A stretch of 64,000 nucleotides of DNA from Planctomycetia bacterium (GCA_015709575.1 CP054190.1:992001-1056000), one strand, 5' to 3'; numbered from the stretch's first letter, positions 43,418 through 53,956 are shown. The notes: a model not told the origin generated them from the letters alone. Numbers and translations are program-made.

Positions 43418-44794
43418 GTGAATCCCTGTTGGCTTTCCATCGCGATGGTCTGCTGTGCCTGCGGCGCGGCGGCGGAGACGCTGCGCGCGGCGCCGGTGCA
43501 GTTTGTGCGGACGCGCGACGTACTGCTCGAGGTCCGCGTGGACGCGGCGGACGCGGTGCGGGCGTGGGTGTCCGAGGATTACACGACGACCTGGCAGCCG
43601 GTGGAGCTGTCGCGGTCCGGGGAGCTGACGTACTGCTTTCGCGCCGAGCGCGACGGAGCCTATGCGTTCTACTTCGCGCCGGTTGCTTCGGGAGCGGCGT
43701 CCTCACACCTGACGTACCGGGATGACGCCGCGGCGGAACCCGGCCAGGTGGATGCGGGCGGCGGCGGCGAAGGCGGCCGATACGGCGACTTGGAGTCGGA
43801 TGAACCATGCAGTGGAGCGCCGCCGCACGCGCTCGTGATCGTCGACAGCCAGGCGCCGCTGGTGCAGTTTCGCGACCTGGTGGTCAGCGGCGACGCCGAG
43901 GACGCGACCGCATACGGGCGCGTTGTGCTGATCGACGAAGATCAGGTGCGCACGCGGCTCTTCTATCGCACGGCGATGGATCCGACCTGGCGCGACGCCG
44001 GGGAGCTGCAACTGGCGGCCGGGCGATTTGCGCACCCATTGCCCCGATTGCTGGAAGCGCAGATTGACCTGAGCGTTTCCGCGACCGATCGGGCGGGCAA
44101 TGTGTCGCACGATCAGCGCTTGGGCGTGTCGGCGCCGCCTCCCGGCGAGAATCCAACGGAGCTGGCCGGTGGGGGACCGCCGCGGTCGATGGAGCCGGTA
44201 TCGGCCGCTGTGCCGGTCGGAGCGGCAGGTGTGGACATTCCACCCGGCGATGCAGAGCTTCACAGTGGAATCGATCCGGCCCAGCGCGGTCCGGATGCGG
44301 GCACGACCCAGCGGCGCGCGGAGGCGCTGCGTGCGATGGCGGCGCAGTTTGCGGCCGAGGGGCGACATCCGCTCGCGATCGCCCGGCTGCGCGAGGCGCT
44401 GACGCTGGCGCCGGATGACCCGGACGTACTCCGCGAACTGGCCCGCAGCGAGTTCGCCGCGGCCCGCTACGACGAGGCCTTTGGTCACTTCGAGGCGGCG
44501 CTGCGCATGCGGCCGGAGGATGCGGAGTCGCTGGACGGCCTTGCGCTGGTGGCGGCGACACAGCGGCGGTACCCTGACGCGCGGCGGGCGCTGGAGCGAC
44601 TGCTGCGGTTGCAGCCGGAGGTCGCCCGCACGTGGTTGAATTTCGGCGACGTGGAGTATCGGATGGGGCAGGCCGCCGAGGCGCGACGCGCCTGGGAAAA
44701 GGCGGAAGCGCTGTCCGGCTCGGATGCGGAGGTGCGGGCCGGGTCGCAGCGGAGGCTGCGGCTGCTGTCCGACGCGCCGCTGCCGCTCCGCTGA
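43418..44794 (+). CDS. Exported TPR-repeat protein
   Basis: 458 residues. GTG 43418 lies 9 bases after GGGGAGG; another GTG at 43409 is in frame. The start gives a hydrophobic leader with cysteines (PCWLSIAMVCCACGAAA) that may be a lipoprotein or Sec signal. A beta-type N-terminal region (about 25-250) holds TYCFRAERDGAYAFYFAPV and a DxAGN-like motif (ATDRAGNVSHD). Tetratricopeptide repeats follow (about 310-445): HPLAIARLREALTLAPDDPD, YDEAFGHFEAALRMRPEDAE and YPDARRALERLLRLQPEVAR. Probably a periplasmic scaffold. It is followed 26 bases later by holA. Confidence 0.8.
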   Translation: MNPCWLSIAMVCCACGAAAETLRAAPVQFVRTRDVLLEVRVDAADAVRAWVSEDYTTTWQPVELSRSGELTYCFRAERDGAYAFYFAPVASGAASSHLTYRDDAAAEPGQVDAGGGGEGGRYGDLESDEPCSGAPPHALVIVDSQAPLVQFRDLVVSGDAEDATAYGRVVLIDEDQVRTRLFYRTAMDPTWRDAGELQLAAGRFAHPLPRLLEAQIDLSVSATDRAGNVSHDQRLGVSAPPPGENPTELAGGGPPRSMEPVSAAVPVGAAGVDIPPGDAELHSGIDPAQRGPDAGTTQRRAEALRAMAAQFAAEGRHPLAIARLREALTLAPDDPDVLRELARSEFAAARYDEAFGHFEAALRMRPEDAESLDGLALVAATQRRYPDARRALERLLRLQPEVARTWLNFGDVEYRMGQAAEARRAWEKAEALSGSDAEVRAGSQRRLRLLSDAPLPLR

Positions 44795-44820
44795 CGTCGA
44801 TACTGCGCGGCGGGTGAGTG

Positions 44821-45816
44821 ATGGCCAAGTCGGCTCGACGCGGGGCGCCTCCCGCGGTCGTGATCTTCGGAGACGAGGAATATCAGAAGGCGCTGGCGCT
44901 GGAGGCGGCGCTGGGGGATGCATTGCCCCCCGACGCCGACCGTGGGCTGGCGGTTTGTGATTTCGACGCGACGATGAGCGAGGATGCCGGCGGTCCGACG
45001 CTGGCGGGGGTTTTGACCGATCTCAACACGCTGCCGTTTCTGACGGAGCGGCGGGTGATCATCATCCGCGATGCGGACAAGTTCATTTCGGCGCACCGTG
45101 AGAAACTTGAGAACTATGTTCGCGCGCCGTCGGCGACGGGCACACTGATCCTGGTGTGCCGGAGCTTTCCGCGCACGCTGCGGCTGTACAAGGCGCTCGA
45201 TGCGGCCGGCGGGCGGATGGTGGAGTGCAAGAAGCTCAACGCCCGGGCGCTGGCCGAGTTCGCGGTCGAGCACGCGCGCGGACTGGGCAAAAAGCTGTCG
45301 CCGGGGGTGGCGGGGCGGCTGGTTGATCGAATCGGGACGGAACAGGGGCAGCTCGCGGCCGAGATTGAAAAGCTGGCGCTGTACAGCGCGGCGCGGCCGG
45401 AGATCACAGACGCCGACGTGACGGAACTGGTCGGCATGTCACGGGAGGAGCGCATCTTCGCCGTGATGGACGCGGCCGCGCTGGGGCGACCGGCCGAAGC
45501 GCTGCGGTTGTGGCAGCAGGTGCTGCGAAGCGACCCGGCTGCGATCTACAAGGCGATGGGCGGAATGGCGTTCATGGCGCGGCGCTGGCTGGGAGCGGCA
45601 CAGGCTGTCCGAAACGGCGAGTCAGTGCATGCGATTGCACCGCGGCTGGGGATGTACGGGCGCGGGCAGGAATTGGAGCAGATTCTGCGCCGTCAGTCTC
45701 CGGCGCGGCTGGCGTGGCTGCTGGCGGAGCTGGGTGACTTGGATTGGCAAGTCAAGAGCGGCTTGCGGTCGATGGAGATGGGGGTGGAAGCGCTGCTGCT
45801 GCGACTGGCGGTGTGA
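44821..45816 (+). CDS. holA: DNA polymerase III delta subunit
   Basis: Clamp-loader subunit that opens the beta sliding clamp. 331 residues. The N-terminal domain begins VVIFGDEEYQKALALEAAL, a degenerate P-loop region of delta subunits. LNTLPFLTERRVIIIRDADK follows in the usual place near 60-85. KKLNARALAEFAVEHARGLG and LVDRIGTEQGQLAAEIEKLA lie in domain II; the C-terminal helical collar domain ends near residue 331. An in-frame GTG one codon upstream (44818) is possible. The subunit is fairly divergent, as is typical. It follows the TPR gene closely and is probably in the same transcript. Confidence 0.88.
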   Translation: MAKSARRGAPPAVVIFGDEEYQKALALEAALGDALPPDADRGLAVCDFDATMSEDAGGPTLAGVLTDLNTLPFLTERRVIIIRDADKFISAHREKLENYVRAPSATGTLILVCRSFPRTLRLYKALDAAGGRMVECKKLNARALAEFAVEHARGLGKKLSPGVAGRLVDRIGTEQGQLAAEIEKLALYSAARPEITDADVTELVGMSREERIFAVMDAAALGRPAEALRLWQQVLRSDPAAIYKAMGGMAFMARRWLGAAQAVRNGESVHAIAPRLGMYGRGQELEQILRRQSPARLAWLLAELGDLDWQVKSGLRSMEMGVEALLLRLAV

Positions 45817-45887
45817 AGCCGCCGTCATGTTGATGAAATCAGCCGCGCTCGGTTAATGGTTCGGATCAACTCTATCGGGAGTCGGGC

Positions 45888-47309
45888 ATGGAGGCACGCC
45901 CCCGTTCGATGTCCAATCGCAACCTCCGCATGCGGCTGCCACCCGGCGCGAGCTCCCGACCGGCCGGCTGGATCGGGCTGGGGTTTTGCGTCAGCGCGCT
46001 GGCGGGATGCATGAACCCGCCGACGGGTCCGTCGCCGCGGGCGAAGGAGCATGCGCCGCCGCCGGAGCCGGCACTGATCGTGGAAGACTCACGTCAGGCG
46101 TCGCCGGAAGATGCGGCCCTGTCCGGGCGTTTGTCGGCATACCTGGAGTCGCTGGAAAGCACAGATTCGCGCAAATCAGGATCGAATGCGCCAGACGACA
46201 GCCATAGAGGTCAATGGACGCCGACTGGCGATCATTCGAGCCAGTCCAGCGCGTCGCGGCGACAAAGTTCACCGGCATTCCCCCCGGACGGAGAACGATC
46301 GGCCGACACGAATGCGGCCGCGGCGCCCGGCAGCAGTGCGCCGGCCGCGCAAGTGCAGGTGCCGCTGATCCCGGATGGCGTCCGCTCGCCGCGCGGAACG
46401 GCGGAAGTCGTCGCACCCGTGGGCGGCGAGTCGAGCGTGAGCGGCGCGGGATCGCCGGCGACCGCCAACGCGAACGCAGTTCCGGGCGGGTCGGATGGCG
46501 GGACGGTCGGGATCAACGCCCCGCTGCGCCCGCGGCCGCGGATCGTCAGCGTCATCGCGCGTTCTGCCGCGGAACCGGTGGCGACGGGGCGAACGGCGAC
46601 CGGTGCGCGGGCCAATGAGCCGACCGTGCGAAGCCCATCGGACGCCGGGATGGCGGAGTTCATCGAGCGCTGGAGAGCCTCAAGCGACGACTCGTCGTTC
46701 TCGCGGCAGATCGAGGAGCGATTGCTGCACGTGGTCAGCGGCGACCTGGAGCAGGCGCGCCTGCCGTTGACGCGCGTGACGGATGCGGAGGCGCGGTCCG
46801 CCGCGCGGCTGGTGGAGGCGTTGATCGCGGTTCGCGATTCGCGCGAGGATCGCGTCGCGGCGATCGAGGCGGCGGCCGAGGCGCTGCGCGAGGAGGCGGG
46901 CGTTCGCATTCCGGTGCTGGCGGCCTGCCGCGAGGTGCGCGGGTTCGGGCAATATGACCCGATCGCCGACGAGGAGCTGGTGTCGGGCGTCGCCGCGGAA
47001 ATCGTGGTGTACGTGGAGGCGACGGATTTTCGCAGCGAGCGCCAGGCGGACGGCGCGTACCTGACGCGCTTCGAGATGCGCACGCGGGTGCTGAGCCGCA
47101 GCGGGGACGTGGTCGTCGATGAGCATGACCCGCGCATTGAGGACCGCTGTCGCAACCGTCGCCGGGATTGTTTTGTGCCGCGGCTGATCCGCATTCCGGG
47201 AACGCTTCCGGCTGGGGAGTATGTGCTAAAAGTCACGCTCACGGATACACTTGGAGGCAGCGTTGCGGAAGTGGGAACGTCGCTGAAGGTGCGTGCTCCG
47301 CGACGCTGA
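45888..47309 (+). CDS. Lipoprotein of unknown function
   Basis: 473 residues. ATG 45888 has GGGAG seven bases upstream. A long basic n-region precedes a lipobox, FCVSALAGC, with the cysteine near residue 41, so it should be lipid-anchored. About 200 residues of low-complexity Pro/Ala/Ser/Gly linker follow. A structured C-terminal domain (about 240-473) contains ALREEAGVRIPVLAACREVR, VVYVEATDFRSERQADGAYL, and RIPGTLPAGEYVLKVTLTDT. The last part looks like a beta-sandwich. Nothing catalytic is visible. A planctomycete-type envelope lipoprotein is likely. Confidence 0.75.
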   Translation: MEARPRSMSNRNLRMRLPPGASSRPAGWIGLGFCVSALAGCMNPPTGPSPRAKEHAPPPEPALIVEDSRQASPEDAALSGRLSAYLESLESTDSRKSGSNAPDDSHRGQWTPTGDHSSQSSASRRQSSPAFPPDGERSADTNAAAAPGSSAPAAQVQVPLIPDGVRSPRGTAEVVAPVGGESSVSGAGSPATANANAVPGGSDGGTVGINAPLRPRPRIVSVIARSAAEPVATGRTATGARANEPTVRSPSDAGMAEFIERWRASSDDSSFSRQIEERLLHVVSGDLEQARLPLTRVTDAEARSAARLVEALIAVRDSREDRVAAIEAAAEALREEAGVRIPVLAACREVRGFGQYDPIADEELVSGVAAEIVVYVEATDFRSERQADGAYLTRFEMRTRVLSRSGDVVVDEHDPRIEDRCRNRRRDCFVPRLIRIPGTLPAGEYVLKVTLTDTLGGSVAEVGTSLKVRAPRR

Positions 47310-47361
47310 GCCGGGTTTCGTCCGCGATCCGGCGGACGACCAAGCGCGGAGAGCACCGGAC

Positions 47362-47901
47362 GTGAATGTTCCACGATTTCTGCGCCGCCTGTTCCGCCTG
47401 CCCTATGACGGGCTGCGGCATTTCGGCGTAGTGCAAGAGGGGGTTTTGTATCGCAGCGGACAGCCGACCCCGGAGCAGGTGTCGGAGTTGATCGGGCGCT
47501 ACGGGCTGCGCACGGTGGTAAGCCTGCGCGGCGCCCGCGACGCCGACGATCCGGACTCCTGGGAAGCGGCCGAACGGGCGGCGTGCGAGGCGGGTGGCGC
47601 GGAGTTCGTCACGATTCCGTGCAATCACAAGAATCCGCCGACGCCCGAGCAGGTTGAGCAATTCCTTTCGATCGTGCGGGATCCGGTGCGGCGGCCGGTG
47701 CTGGTGCACTGCCGGTTGGGGCAGCAGCGCACCCTGTTGTTCTGCGCGCTGTACCGCGTGCACGTTCAGGGTATGGACCCAACGGCCGCCGAGCGCGAGA
47801 TGGACCAGCTCGGGTTCAATATCCGGCACTATCGCCATCAGCGGCTGCTCGGCGCATTTCGTGAATTCTGTCGCACCCGGACGGCGCGCGCGTCCACGTA
47901 A
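47362..47901 (+). CDS. Dual-specificity/tyrosine phosphatase-like protein
   Basis: 179 residues. The PTP loop is VLVHCRLGQQRT (H-C-x5-R-T, cysteine near residue 116), and an upstream SLRGARDADDPDSWEAAER may supply the general acid. VLYRSGQPTPEQVSEL near 30 is typical of the small DSP-like family found in many bacteria (often called beta-lactamase-hydrolase-like or SiW14-like). GTG 47362 is preferred: an earlier in-frame GTG at 47293 lies inside the lipoprotein gene. Target unknown; phosphotyrosine proteins or inositol polyphosphates are possible. It precedes anmK by 15 bases. Confidence 0.82.
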   Translation: MNVPRFLRRLFRLPYDGLRHFGVVQEGVLYRSGQPTPEQVSELIGRYGLRTVVSLRGARDADDPDSWEAAERAACEAGGAEFVTIPCNHKNPPTPEQVEQFLSIVRDPVRRPVLVHCRLGQQRTLLFCALYRVHVQGMDPTAAEREMDQLGFNIRHYRHQRLLGAFREFCRTRTARAST

Positions 47902-47916
47902 TCAACAGGGCGAGAC

Positions 47917-49011
47917 ATGGCGAGCAGGCTCGTGATCGGCTGCATGAGCGGCACCAGTCTCGACGGGCTGGATGCGGCGCTGGTGGAGATAGAGGGCACG
48001 GGGTTGCCGATGCAGGCGCGGTTCCTTGAGCTGCGCAGCCGGGAGTTTGATGATTTGGGGGGACGGCTGCGGCGGCTGGCCGACCAGTCGCCGATGTCGT
48101 CGGGGGCGATCGCGAGAATGCGCAGCGAATTTGTGGCGGTGCACGTGGAGCTGGTGCGCGAGCTGGCGGGCGGGCGCACGCCGGACCTGGTCGTCGTACA
48201 CGGGCAGACAGTGCATCATTGCCCGCCGCTGACGTGGCAGTTGTTTGATCCGGCGCCGCTGGTGCATGCGCTGCGCGTGCCGGTGGTGTGCGATCTTCGA
48301 AGTGCGGACGTAGCGGCGGGCGGGCAGGGTGCGCCCATCACGCCGCTGGCGGACTTCATCCTGTTCCGTGACGCGCGAGAGCGCCGAGCGGTTGTCAACC
48401 TGGGCGGATTTGCAAACTTCACATGGCTGCCGGCGGTGAAAGAGCGCGCGGCGTCAGAATTGATCACCGAGATTCGGGGCGGGGACATTTGTGTCTGCAA
48501 CCAGTTGCTCAACGAGGTGTCGCGCCGCGCGTTTGCGGAGCCGCATGACGATCGAGGCCGACGCGCGCGGGCGACTACTTCGCCGCCGGCGCTGTGCGAG
48601 TCGCTGGGGCGGCTGCTGGCTCCGCAGGGGCGCGGGCGGTCGCTGGGCACGGGGGATGAGTGCCGGGAGTGGATCGAGCAATACCTCGGTCGCTACGCCG
48701 GCGATCAACTGCTGCGGGCCTGTTGCGAAGTAATCGCGGGGTGCATCGGCGCTGCGCTGGAGGGTGTGGCGGACCGGGTGCTGCTGGCAGGCGGAGGTGC
48801 GCGGAATGACACGTTGGCGGAGTTGATCGCCGCAGCGACGGGAGCGCCGACCGGACGGACGGACGATTACGGGCTGCCGATCGACGCGCGCGAAGCGGCG
48901 GAGATGGCGGTGCTGGGAGCGCTGGCGGCGGACGGCGTGCAGATCACGCTGCCGCAGGTGACGAAGCCGACCTCGTCGGTCGGACGCGCCGGAGTATGGG
49001 CGTATCCGTAA
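47917..49011 (+). CDS. anmK: Anhydro-N-acetylmuramic acid kinase
   Basis: Converts 1,6-anhydroMurNAc to MurNAc-6-phosphate in cell-wall recycling. 364 residues, normal length. IGCMSGTSLDGLDAALVEIE opens the ATP-binding fold. LVVVHGQTVHHCPP, IADFILF-type and VVNLGGFANFTWLP follow, and LLAGGGARNDTLAELIAAAT lies near 290. The catalytic aspartate is expected in DGLD/near DFILFRD. Its presence with MurA argues for a recycled peptidoglycan. No MurQ is adjacent. It sits between the phosphatase and arginase genes with gaps of only 15 bases, so it is likely part of a tight operon. Confidence 0.95.
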   Translation: MASRLVIGCMSGTSLDGLDAALVEIEGTGLPMQARFLELRSREFDDLGGRLRRLADQSPMSSGAIARMRSEFVAVHVELVRELAGGRTPDLVVVHGQTVHHCPPLTWQLFDPAPLVHALRVPVVCDLRSADVAAGGQGAPITPLADFILFRDARERRAVVNLGGFANFTWLPAVKERAASELITEIRGGDICVCNQLLNEVSRRAFAEPHDDRGRRARATTSPPALCESLGRLLAPQGRGRSLGTGDECREWIEQYLGRYAGDQLLRACCEVIAGCIGAALEGVADRVLLAGGGARNDTLAELIAAATGAPTGRTDDYGLPIDAREAAEMAVLGALAADGVQITLPQVTKPTSSVGRAGVWAYP

Positions 49012-49026
49012 AGCGAGGAGCCGGGC

Positions 49027-49938
49027 GTGGTCATTCGGCTGGTGGGCGTGGCGGCGGGGCGCGGAGCATCGACTCCGGGAGCAGAGGGCGGGCCGCGCGC
49101 GCTGCGGCGGGCGGGGCTGGTGGAGCGGCTGGCGTCGGCGGGGCATGTGGTCGAGGACCTGGGGGACATTCCGGGAGTGTATGAGACGCGTTTCGCGGAC
49201 GGCCCGGCGCGGCGGCTGATCCATCACCTGCCACACGTCATGCAGGTGAATCGTCATCTGCATGCCTGCGTACTGGGGGCGCGGCGGAAGCACGCGGCCG
49301 ATTTTCTGCTGGTCATCGGCGGGGATCACAGCATGGCGATAGGCGCGCTGGCGGGGTTGAGCGACTCGTGCGGGCGGCTGGGCCTGCTGTGGTTTGACGC
49401 GCACGGCGATTTCAACACGCCGGAATCCAGCCCGTCGGGAAGTGCCCACGGCATGAGCCTGGCGGTCTGCTGCGGGCGCGGGCCTGATGTGTTGCGGCGG
49501 ATTGCCGATCGCGACCCGATGGTGCGCGAGGAGGACGTGTTTCTGTATGGCTGTCGCGAGCTGGATCCGCCGGAGGCGAAGCTGCTGGCAGGCAGCCGGA
49601 TTCACATGCTTTCGGCGGAGGCATGGCGCGCGCGGGGCGTCACGTCGGCGGCGCTGGGCGCGGCGCGCGACCTGGCGGCACGGTGTGATCACATTCACCT
49701 GAGCTTCGACATCGACGTGATGGATGCAGCGCTGGTGCCGGGGACGGGAACGCCGAGCCGCGGGGGTTTGACGCGGGCCGAGGGGTTGTCGCTGTTGACG
49801 GAGCTGGGACGGACGGGACTGGTGGGTTCGGCGGAGTTTGTCGAATACAACCCGAAGCTCGACGGGGACGGCTGCACCGGTGCGCTAACGCTGGAGCTGA
49901 TCGCGGCCCTGCTCGGGACACCGCAAGGGGCGGCCTAG
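49027..49938 (+). CDS. Arginase family (ureohydrolase)
   Basis: 303-residue binuclear-manganese hydrolase. Metal ligands are in VIGGDHSMAIG (His), LLWFDAHGDFNTPESSPSG (Asp, His, Asp), and LSFDIDVMDAALVPGTGTPS (Asp, Asp); AHGMSLAVCCG follows the second motif. The set matches arginase more than agmatinase (DAHxDxN then SGxxHGMPL). Expected reaction: L-arginine to ornithine and urea, but formiminoglutamase-like relatives share these motifs. The start is GTG 49027, 16 bases after anmK. Last member of the tight run with anmK. No urease or ornithine genes are seen. Confidence 0.9.
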   Translation: MVIRLVGVAAGRGASTPGAEGGPRALRRAGLVERLASAGHVVEDLGDIPGVYETRFADGPARRLIHHLPHVMQVNRHLHACVLGARRKHAADFLLVIGGDHSMAIGALAGLSDSCGRLGLLWFDAHGDFNTPESSPSGSAHGMSLAVCCGRGPDVLRRIADRDPMVREEDVFLYGCRELDPPEAKLLAGSRIHMLSAEAWRARGVTSAALGAARDLAARCDHIHLSFDIDVMDAALVPGTGTPSRGGLTRAEGLSLLTELGRTGLVGSAEFVEYNPKLDGDGCTGALTLELIAALLGTPQGAA

Positions 49939-50140
49939 CGCCCTGCCGCAGCGGGCGCGAACGAAGGGGACGCGAGAAGGAATTCTCAGTACTTGTGGAG
50001 CCTGAGGTCGCGCGGGGGAAGCGCTGCGGCGCTACAATGCCGGGTGGATCGGCGCTGCCGCGGCGAGGGGCCGGTGCGGCTGTGGCTCGCCGCCGGCAGC
50101 CGTGTGCGGGGGCTGGATGGGTCGTCGGAGGAATCCGCGA

Positions 50141-51358
50141 ATGGGCAACCCGGTGATTGCGGATCGCGTGCGAGCGGACATGCAGGCGGCGTCGTGGGTG
50201 CGCGAAATGTTCGAGCGCGGGCGGCGGCTCAAGGCCCGATTGGGCGAGGAGAACGTTCACGACTTCTCGCTGGGCAATCCGAACGCGGCCCCACCGGCGG
50301 CGTTTTTCGACGCACTAAAGGCCGTGGCCGCGCAGAGCACGCCGCAGAATCATCGCTACATGAACAACGCCGGATTCGACGAGAGCCGCGCGGCGGTGGC
50401 GGCGTTTCTGGCGCGCGAGTATCGCGCACCGATGGACGCGGCGGGGGTGCTGCTGACTTGCGGCGCAGCCGGCGCAATGAATGTGGCGCTGCGGGCGATT
50501 CTCAATCCGCAGGATGAAGTCGTCGTTGTTGCCCCCTACTTTCCGGAGTACCGCTTTTACATCGAGCAGGCGGGCGGACGAATGGTGGTGGCGGAGTCCA
50601 CGCCGGAGTTCCAGGTGGACGCCCGCGCGCTGCGGGCGGCCCTGACGCCGCGGACGCGCGCGGTCATCGTGAATTCGCCCAACAACCCGACGGGCGCGGT
50701 GTACACGATCGAGGCAAACGCATCGCTGGCGGCGCTGCTGCGGGAGGTCGATCGGCCGGCGCGCCCGCTGTACCTGATATGCGACGACATCTACCGGCGG
50801 TTGGTGTTCGATCAGTCGTGGTGTCCGGCCGCGGCACCGCTGTATCACCGCTCGATCATCACGTCGAGTTACTCGAAGGATTTGAGCGTTCCGGGGGAGC
50901 GGATCGGCTATATCGCGCTGCCGCCGGTGCTGCCGGAGCGCGAGCTGCTGTTCTCAGCGATGACGATGCTGAATCGCACACTGGGTTTTGTAAACGCCCC
51001 CGCGCTTCAGCAGCGGATCATCGCGCGCTGCGCCGACGCGCTGGGCGATATCGGCTTCTACCGCAGCAACCGCGACCTGCTGTGCGGCGCGCTGCGAGAC
51101 ATGGGGTATGAGCTGACCACGCCGGGCGGCGCGTTCTACGCGTTTCCGCGCAGCCCGATCGCCGACGACGTGAAGTTCATCGGCATCCTCGAGGAGCACA
51201 ACATCCTGGCCGTGCCGGGGATCGGGTTCGGCCGTCCGGGGCACGTGCGGTTCAGCTTCTGCGTGGCGCGCGAGACTATCGAGAGGGCGCTGGATGGTTT
51301 GTCGGCGGCGCTGCGAGCGGCCCGCGCGGGTGCGGAACCAGCCGGGGCGCGGCGCTGA
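50141..51358 (+). CDS. Class I/II PLP aminotransferase (aspartate aminotransferase-like)
   Basis: 405 residues. GGAGGA lies eight bases before ATG 50141 and decides the start. Fold-type I marks: FSLGNPNAAPP in place of the usual GxPxF, LLTCGAAGAMNVALRAIL (phosphate binding), IVNSPNNPTGAVY near 180, YLICDDIYRRLVF, and the PLP lysine in SSYSKDLSVPGERIGY near 247. The C-terminal GGAFYAFPR and FGRPGHVRFSF complete the substrate site. It is close to the aminotransferase fragment at the left end of the window. Amino donor not predictable. It follows arginase with a 200-base gap. Confidence 0.92.
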   Translation: MGNPVIADRVRADMQAASWVREMFERGRRLKARLGEENVHDFSLGNPNAAPPAAFFDALKAVAAQSTPQNHRYMNNAGFDESRAAVAAFLAREYRAPMDAAGVLLTCGAAGAMNVALRAILNPQDEVVVVAPYFPEYRFYIEQAGGRMVVAESTPEFQVDARALRAALTPRTRAVIVNSPNNPTGAVYTIEANASLAALLREVDRPARPLYLICDDIYRRLVFDQSWCPAAAPLYHRSIITSSYSKDLSVPGERIGYIALPPVLPERELLFSAMTMLNRTLGFVNAPALQQRIIARCADALGDIGFYRSNRDLLCGALRDMGYELTTPGGAFYAFPRSPIADDVKFIGILEEHNILAVPGIGFGRPGHVRFSFCVARETIERALDGLSAALRAARAGAEPAGARR

Positions 51359-51520
51359 CGCGAACCGCCGTCGGCTGCACGAAGCTCATCTGAGACAGGA
51401 ATGGGGTGGGGCGAGGTGCGGCTGGGGACGGTGACTGTTTGGACTCTCGCACGGGATCGCGACGAAACTACATCTACGTCGTGAGTGGTGAAATCCGCCG
51501 TGAGTGCCGAGCGGACGCGG

Positions 51521-53956
51521 TCAGAGCGCGCCGGCGCTGAGCGCGTCGAGCGCGCGGAGCTTGGCGGGTGGATCCGCGGCTTCGTCGTATCCGGGCCAGT
51601 CCGGACGGGCGGCACGAAGCAGGTCGTGCAATACCCGCTCGTATTCAGCGGCCGCCCCGTTTTCACCAGCGACTTCGCGCAGCAGCGATTGAAGCGCGGG
51701 AGCGGCGCGCGGACCGAGGCGTTCGATGCCGGCTCGGGCCTCGGCGTCGCGCGGGTTGCCGCGCAGCGCCGCGGCGGCCGACTGCACGCGCTCCGCGTCG
51801 CGGCGGTCACGAATGCCGCGCACCTGTTGTAAGAGGCTCGACAATTGATCAAGTTCGGATGCACCGAGCACGGCCGGCGGAGTGGCGGAGAGCGTGGTCA
51901 GCATGGCGACGGCGTTGTCCGCACCGGTGGCGTCGCGCTCGGCGAGTTCCCGGACCGGCGCGGCGAAGGCCGCCCACACCGCCGCGCCGTCGGGCCGTGA
52001 TTCGCCCGCGAGAGCGGACTGGACACGCTCGTCGTAGCGGCCGGCCATCAGCGCGGTGCGCAGCAGGTCAGCGGCGACGGGGGCAGCGCGATCGGATCGA
52101 ACCGAAAGGAGTTCGGTCAGCGCCTGCCGATAGGCTTCGGCCGCGTCGGCGGGCTGGGCCAGTCGTTCCAAGGCTCCGCCGATGCGATGCCGCACCAGGC
52201 CGAGCGCCTCGCGCTCGCGGGGGTCGGAGAGATAGGCCCGCTCCGCGAGTTGGAGCAGTTCGAGCGAGCGACGAGCGCGGGTGGGGCCGTTGTCCGGCAG
52301 TCGTCCGACCCATCCTTCGATTTCGGAGCCGCTGCGACGGGCCAGGGTGGTCGTAACGCCGCGCCAGGCGGCGTCGCGGATGACCTCTTCCGGTTCGCTG
52401 CCCGCCGAAAGGCGGCCCCACAGCGCTTGCACGTGCGCGTCGGTGGACGCGTGCGCGGCGAGCGTTTCAACCACTGTGCGGCGCACGACGGCGTCAGCGT
52501 CGCTGGTGAGCGCGGCGAGGGCATCCAGGCCGGCCGCATCGGCCATCGCGCCGATGCCGCGAACGGCCGCCTGCCGGATGGTCCCGGGCTCGCCGGACGC
52601 GAGGGAGCGGATGAACACGGGGACGAATCGCGAATCGCGGACGCGCGCCATGGCCCACAGGAGGCGCTCGCGCAAGGCGTGTTCCTCGGGGCGGCATCGG
52701 TCCGTGCGATCGAGCAGCAATGTCGCGACGGCGTCGAGTGCGGCGGAATCCAGAACGCCGCGTTCGGCCAGCCGGCCCAGGGCCGTGACCGCCTGCGGCG
52801 CGGCGGGATCGTCGGTGTCGCGAGCCAGACTGGCGAGCAGTTCCACGTGCGACGGACCGCCGACATAGCCCAGGCCGGAGACGAGCGCAGGTCGCACGGA
52901 CGCATTTCGTTCGATTGCAAGTAGCGCGACGAACCGCTCGGCATCGGCGGGTTCGCGAAGCGAAGCGACGGCGCGCGCGGCGGCCTCGCGCGTGGCCGGG
53001 TCAGCGGCGGACATCAGCGCGCGGACGTCGTCGGCGAGCTCCGGCCCGGGTGGCCGCCCCTCCGTGATCCCGGCCAATACCAGATCCAGCCCGAGCAGTC
53101 GCACCGGTGCGACCGCGTCCTTGAGGTAGCTTTCGAGCAGGTCCGTGCGCTCGGACTCGGGGGTGCGGCCATAGGCGTCCCGCAGCGACCGGACGAGTCG
53201 CGACTCAGTCGCCGCCAGCGTAGCGGCGGTCTGTCGTTCACGTGAGAGCAGGCGTCGGACCTGCCGGTCCAGCCACTCTTCGCTGGAGAGGGACCGCACC
53301 ATTTCCCACCAGGGGCGCACGGCGGCCGCATCCTCGAAGTCGAGGCCGGCTGTGCTGCGCAGGGCGGACAGCGCGGCGGAATTCAGAGCGGTGGGATCAG
53401 ACTCGACCACGGCGACCAGCGCTCCGAGCGCATCGCGCGAGGTCATCTCGCCGAGAACGGCGACTGCCTCCGTACGGGCCGCCACCGGAAGATCCGAGTC
53501 CAGCGCCCGCTCGCGCAGCAGCGGGACGGCGATCTGCTCGCGGCAGGCGAGAATGGCGCCACGCGCCGCGGCTGCGACGCCGGGTTCGCGATCCGAGAGC
53601 ATGCGGACGAGCGGCTCGACATAGCTGGTGTCGATGTGCTCTGGCTGTTGCGCGAGAACGGATGCGACCGCGGTTCGCGAGGCGGCGGACCCGTTCGACA
53701 AAATGCCGGCCAGTCGCCGCGGCGTCTCGGCCCAGCCGAGGCGCAGCAGCTCTCGGACGCCCGTCTGGCGGGCGCTGGGCGCGTTAGGGCCTTCGATCAG
53801 GGCGAGCAGGTCGGCAGTCCGCTGCGGATCCACCTCGGTCCGAGGGGGCGGGGCGGCGACCGGGGCGGTGGCGGGCGCCGTCGTCGGCTGCGCGACCAGC
53901 GGCGCGGCGGCCGACGCGCAGGCGATTCCGCCGATCAGGGCCGCCAAGAGTCTCAT
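51521..53956 (-). CDS. Exported HEAT-repeat protein
   Basis: 811 residues. Signal peptide [19 protein letters not shown] is followed by a Pro/Thr/Ala linker. Then come many HEAT-type alpha repeats, for example [60 protein letters not shown] and [20 protein letters not shown]. The repeats run from about 45 to 560, and the last 250 residues are more irregular helices. No enzymatic motif. Such proteins act as periplasmic scaffolds or binding surfaces and are numerous in Planctomycetota. The gene stands alone, divergent from msrA. Confidence 0.85.
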   Translation of the reverse strand: MRLLAALIGGIACASAAAPLVAQPTTAPATAPVAAPPPRTEVDPQRTADLLALIEGPNAPSARQTGVRELLRLGWAETPRRLAGILSNGSAASRTAVASVLAQQPEHIDTSYVEPLVRMLSDREPGVAAAARGAILACREQIAVPLLRERALDSDLPVAARTEAVAVLGEMTSRDALGALVAVVESDPTALNSAALSALRSTAGLDFEDAAAVRPWWEMVRSLSSEEWLDRQVRRLLSRERQTAATLAATESRLVRSLRDAYGRTPESERTDLLESYLKDAVAPVRLLGLDLVLAGITEGRPPGPELADDVRALMSAADPATREAAARAVASLREPADAERFVALLAIERNASVRPALVSGLGYVGGPSHVELLASLARDTDDPAAPQAVTALGRLAERGVLDSAALDAVATLLLDRTDRCRPEEHALRERLLWAMARVRDSRFVPVFIRSLASGEPGTIRQAAVRGIGAMADAAGLDALAALTSDADAVVRRTVVETLAAHASTDAHVQALWGRLSAGSEPEEVIRDAAWRGVTTTLARRSGSEIEGWVGRLPDNGPTRARRSLELLQLAERAYLSDPREREALGLVRHRIGGALERLAQPADAAEAYRQALTELLSVRSDRAAPVAADLLRTALMAGRYDERVQSALAGESRPDGAAVWAAFAAPVRELAERDATGADNAVAMLTTLSATPPAVLGASELDQLSSLLQQVRGIRDRRDAERVQSAAAALRGNPRDAEARAGIERLGPRAAPALQSLLREVAGENGAAAEYERVLHDLLRAARPDWPGYDEAADPPAKLRALDALSAGAL

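Noticed and set aside
43785..44900. Minus-strand frames opposite the TPR gene
   Set aside because: High-GC shadows; TPR repeats are clear on the plus strand.
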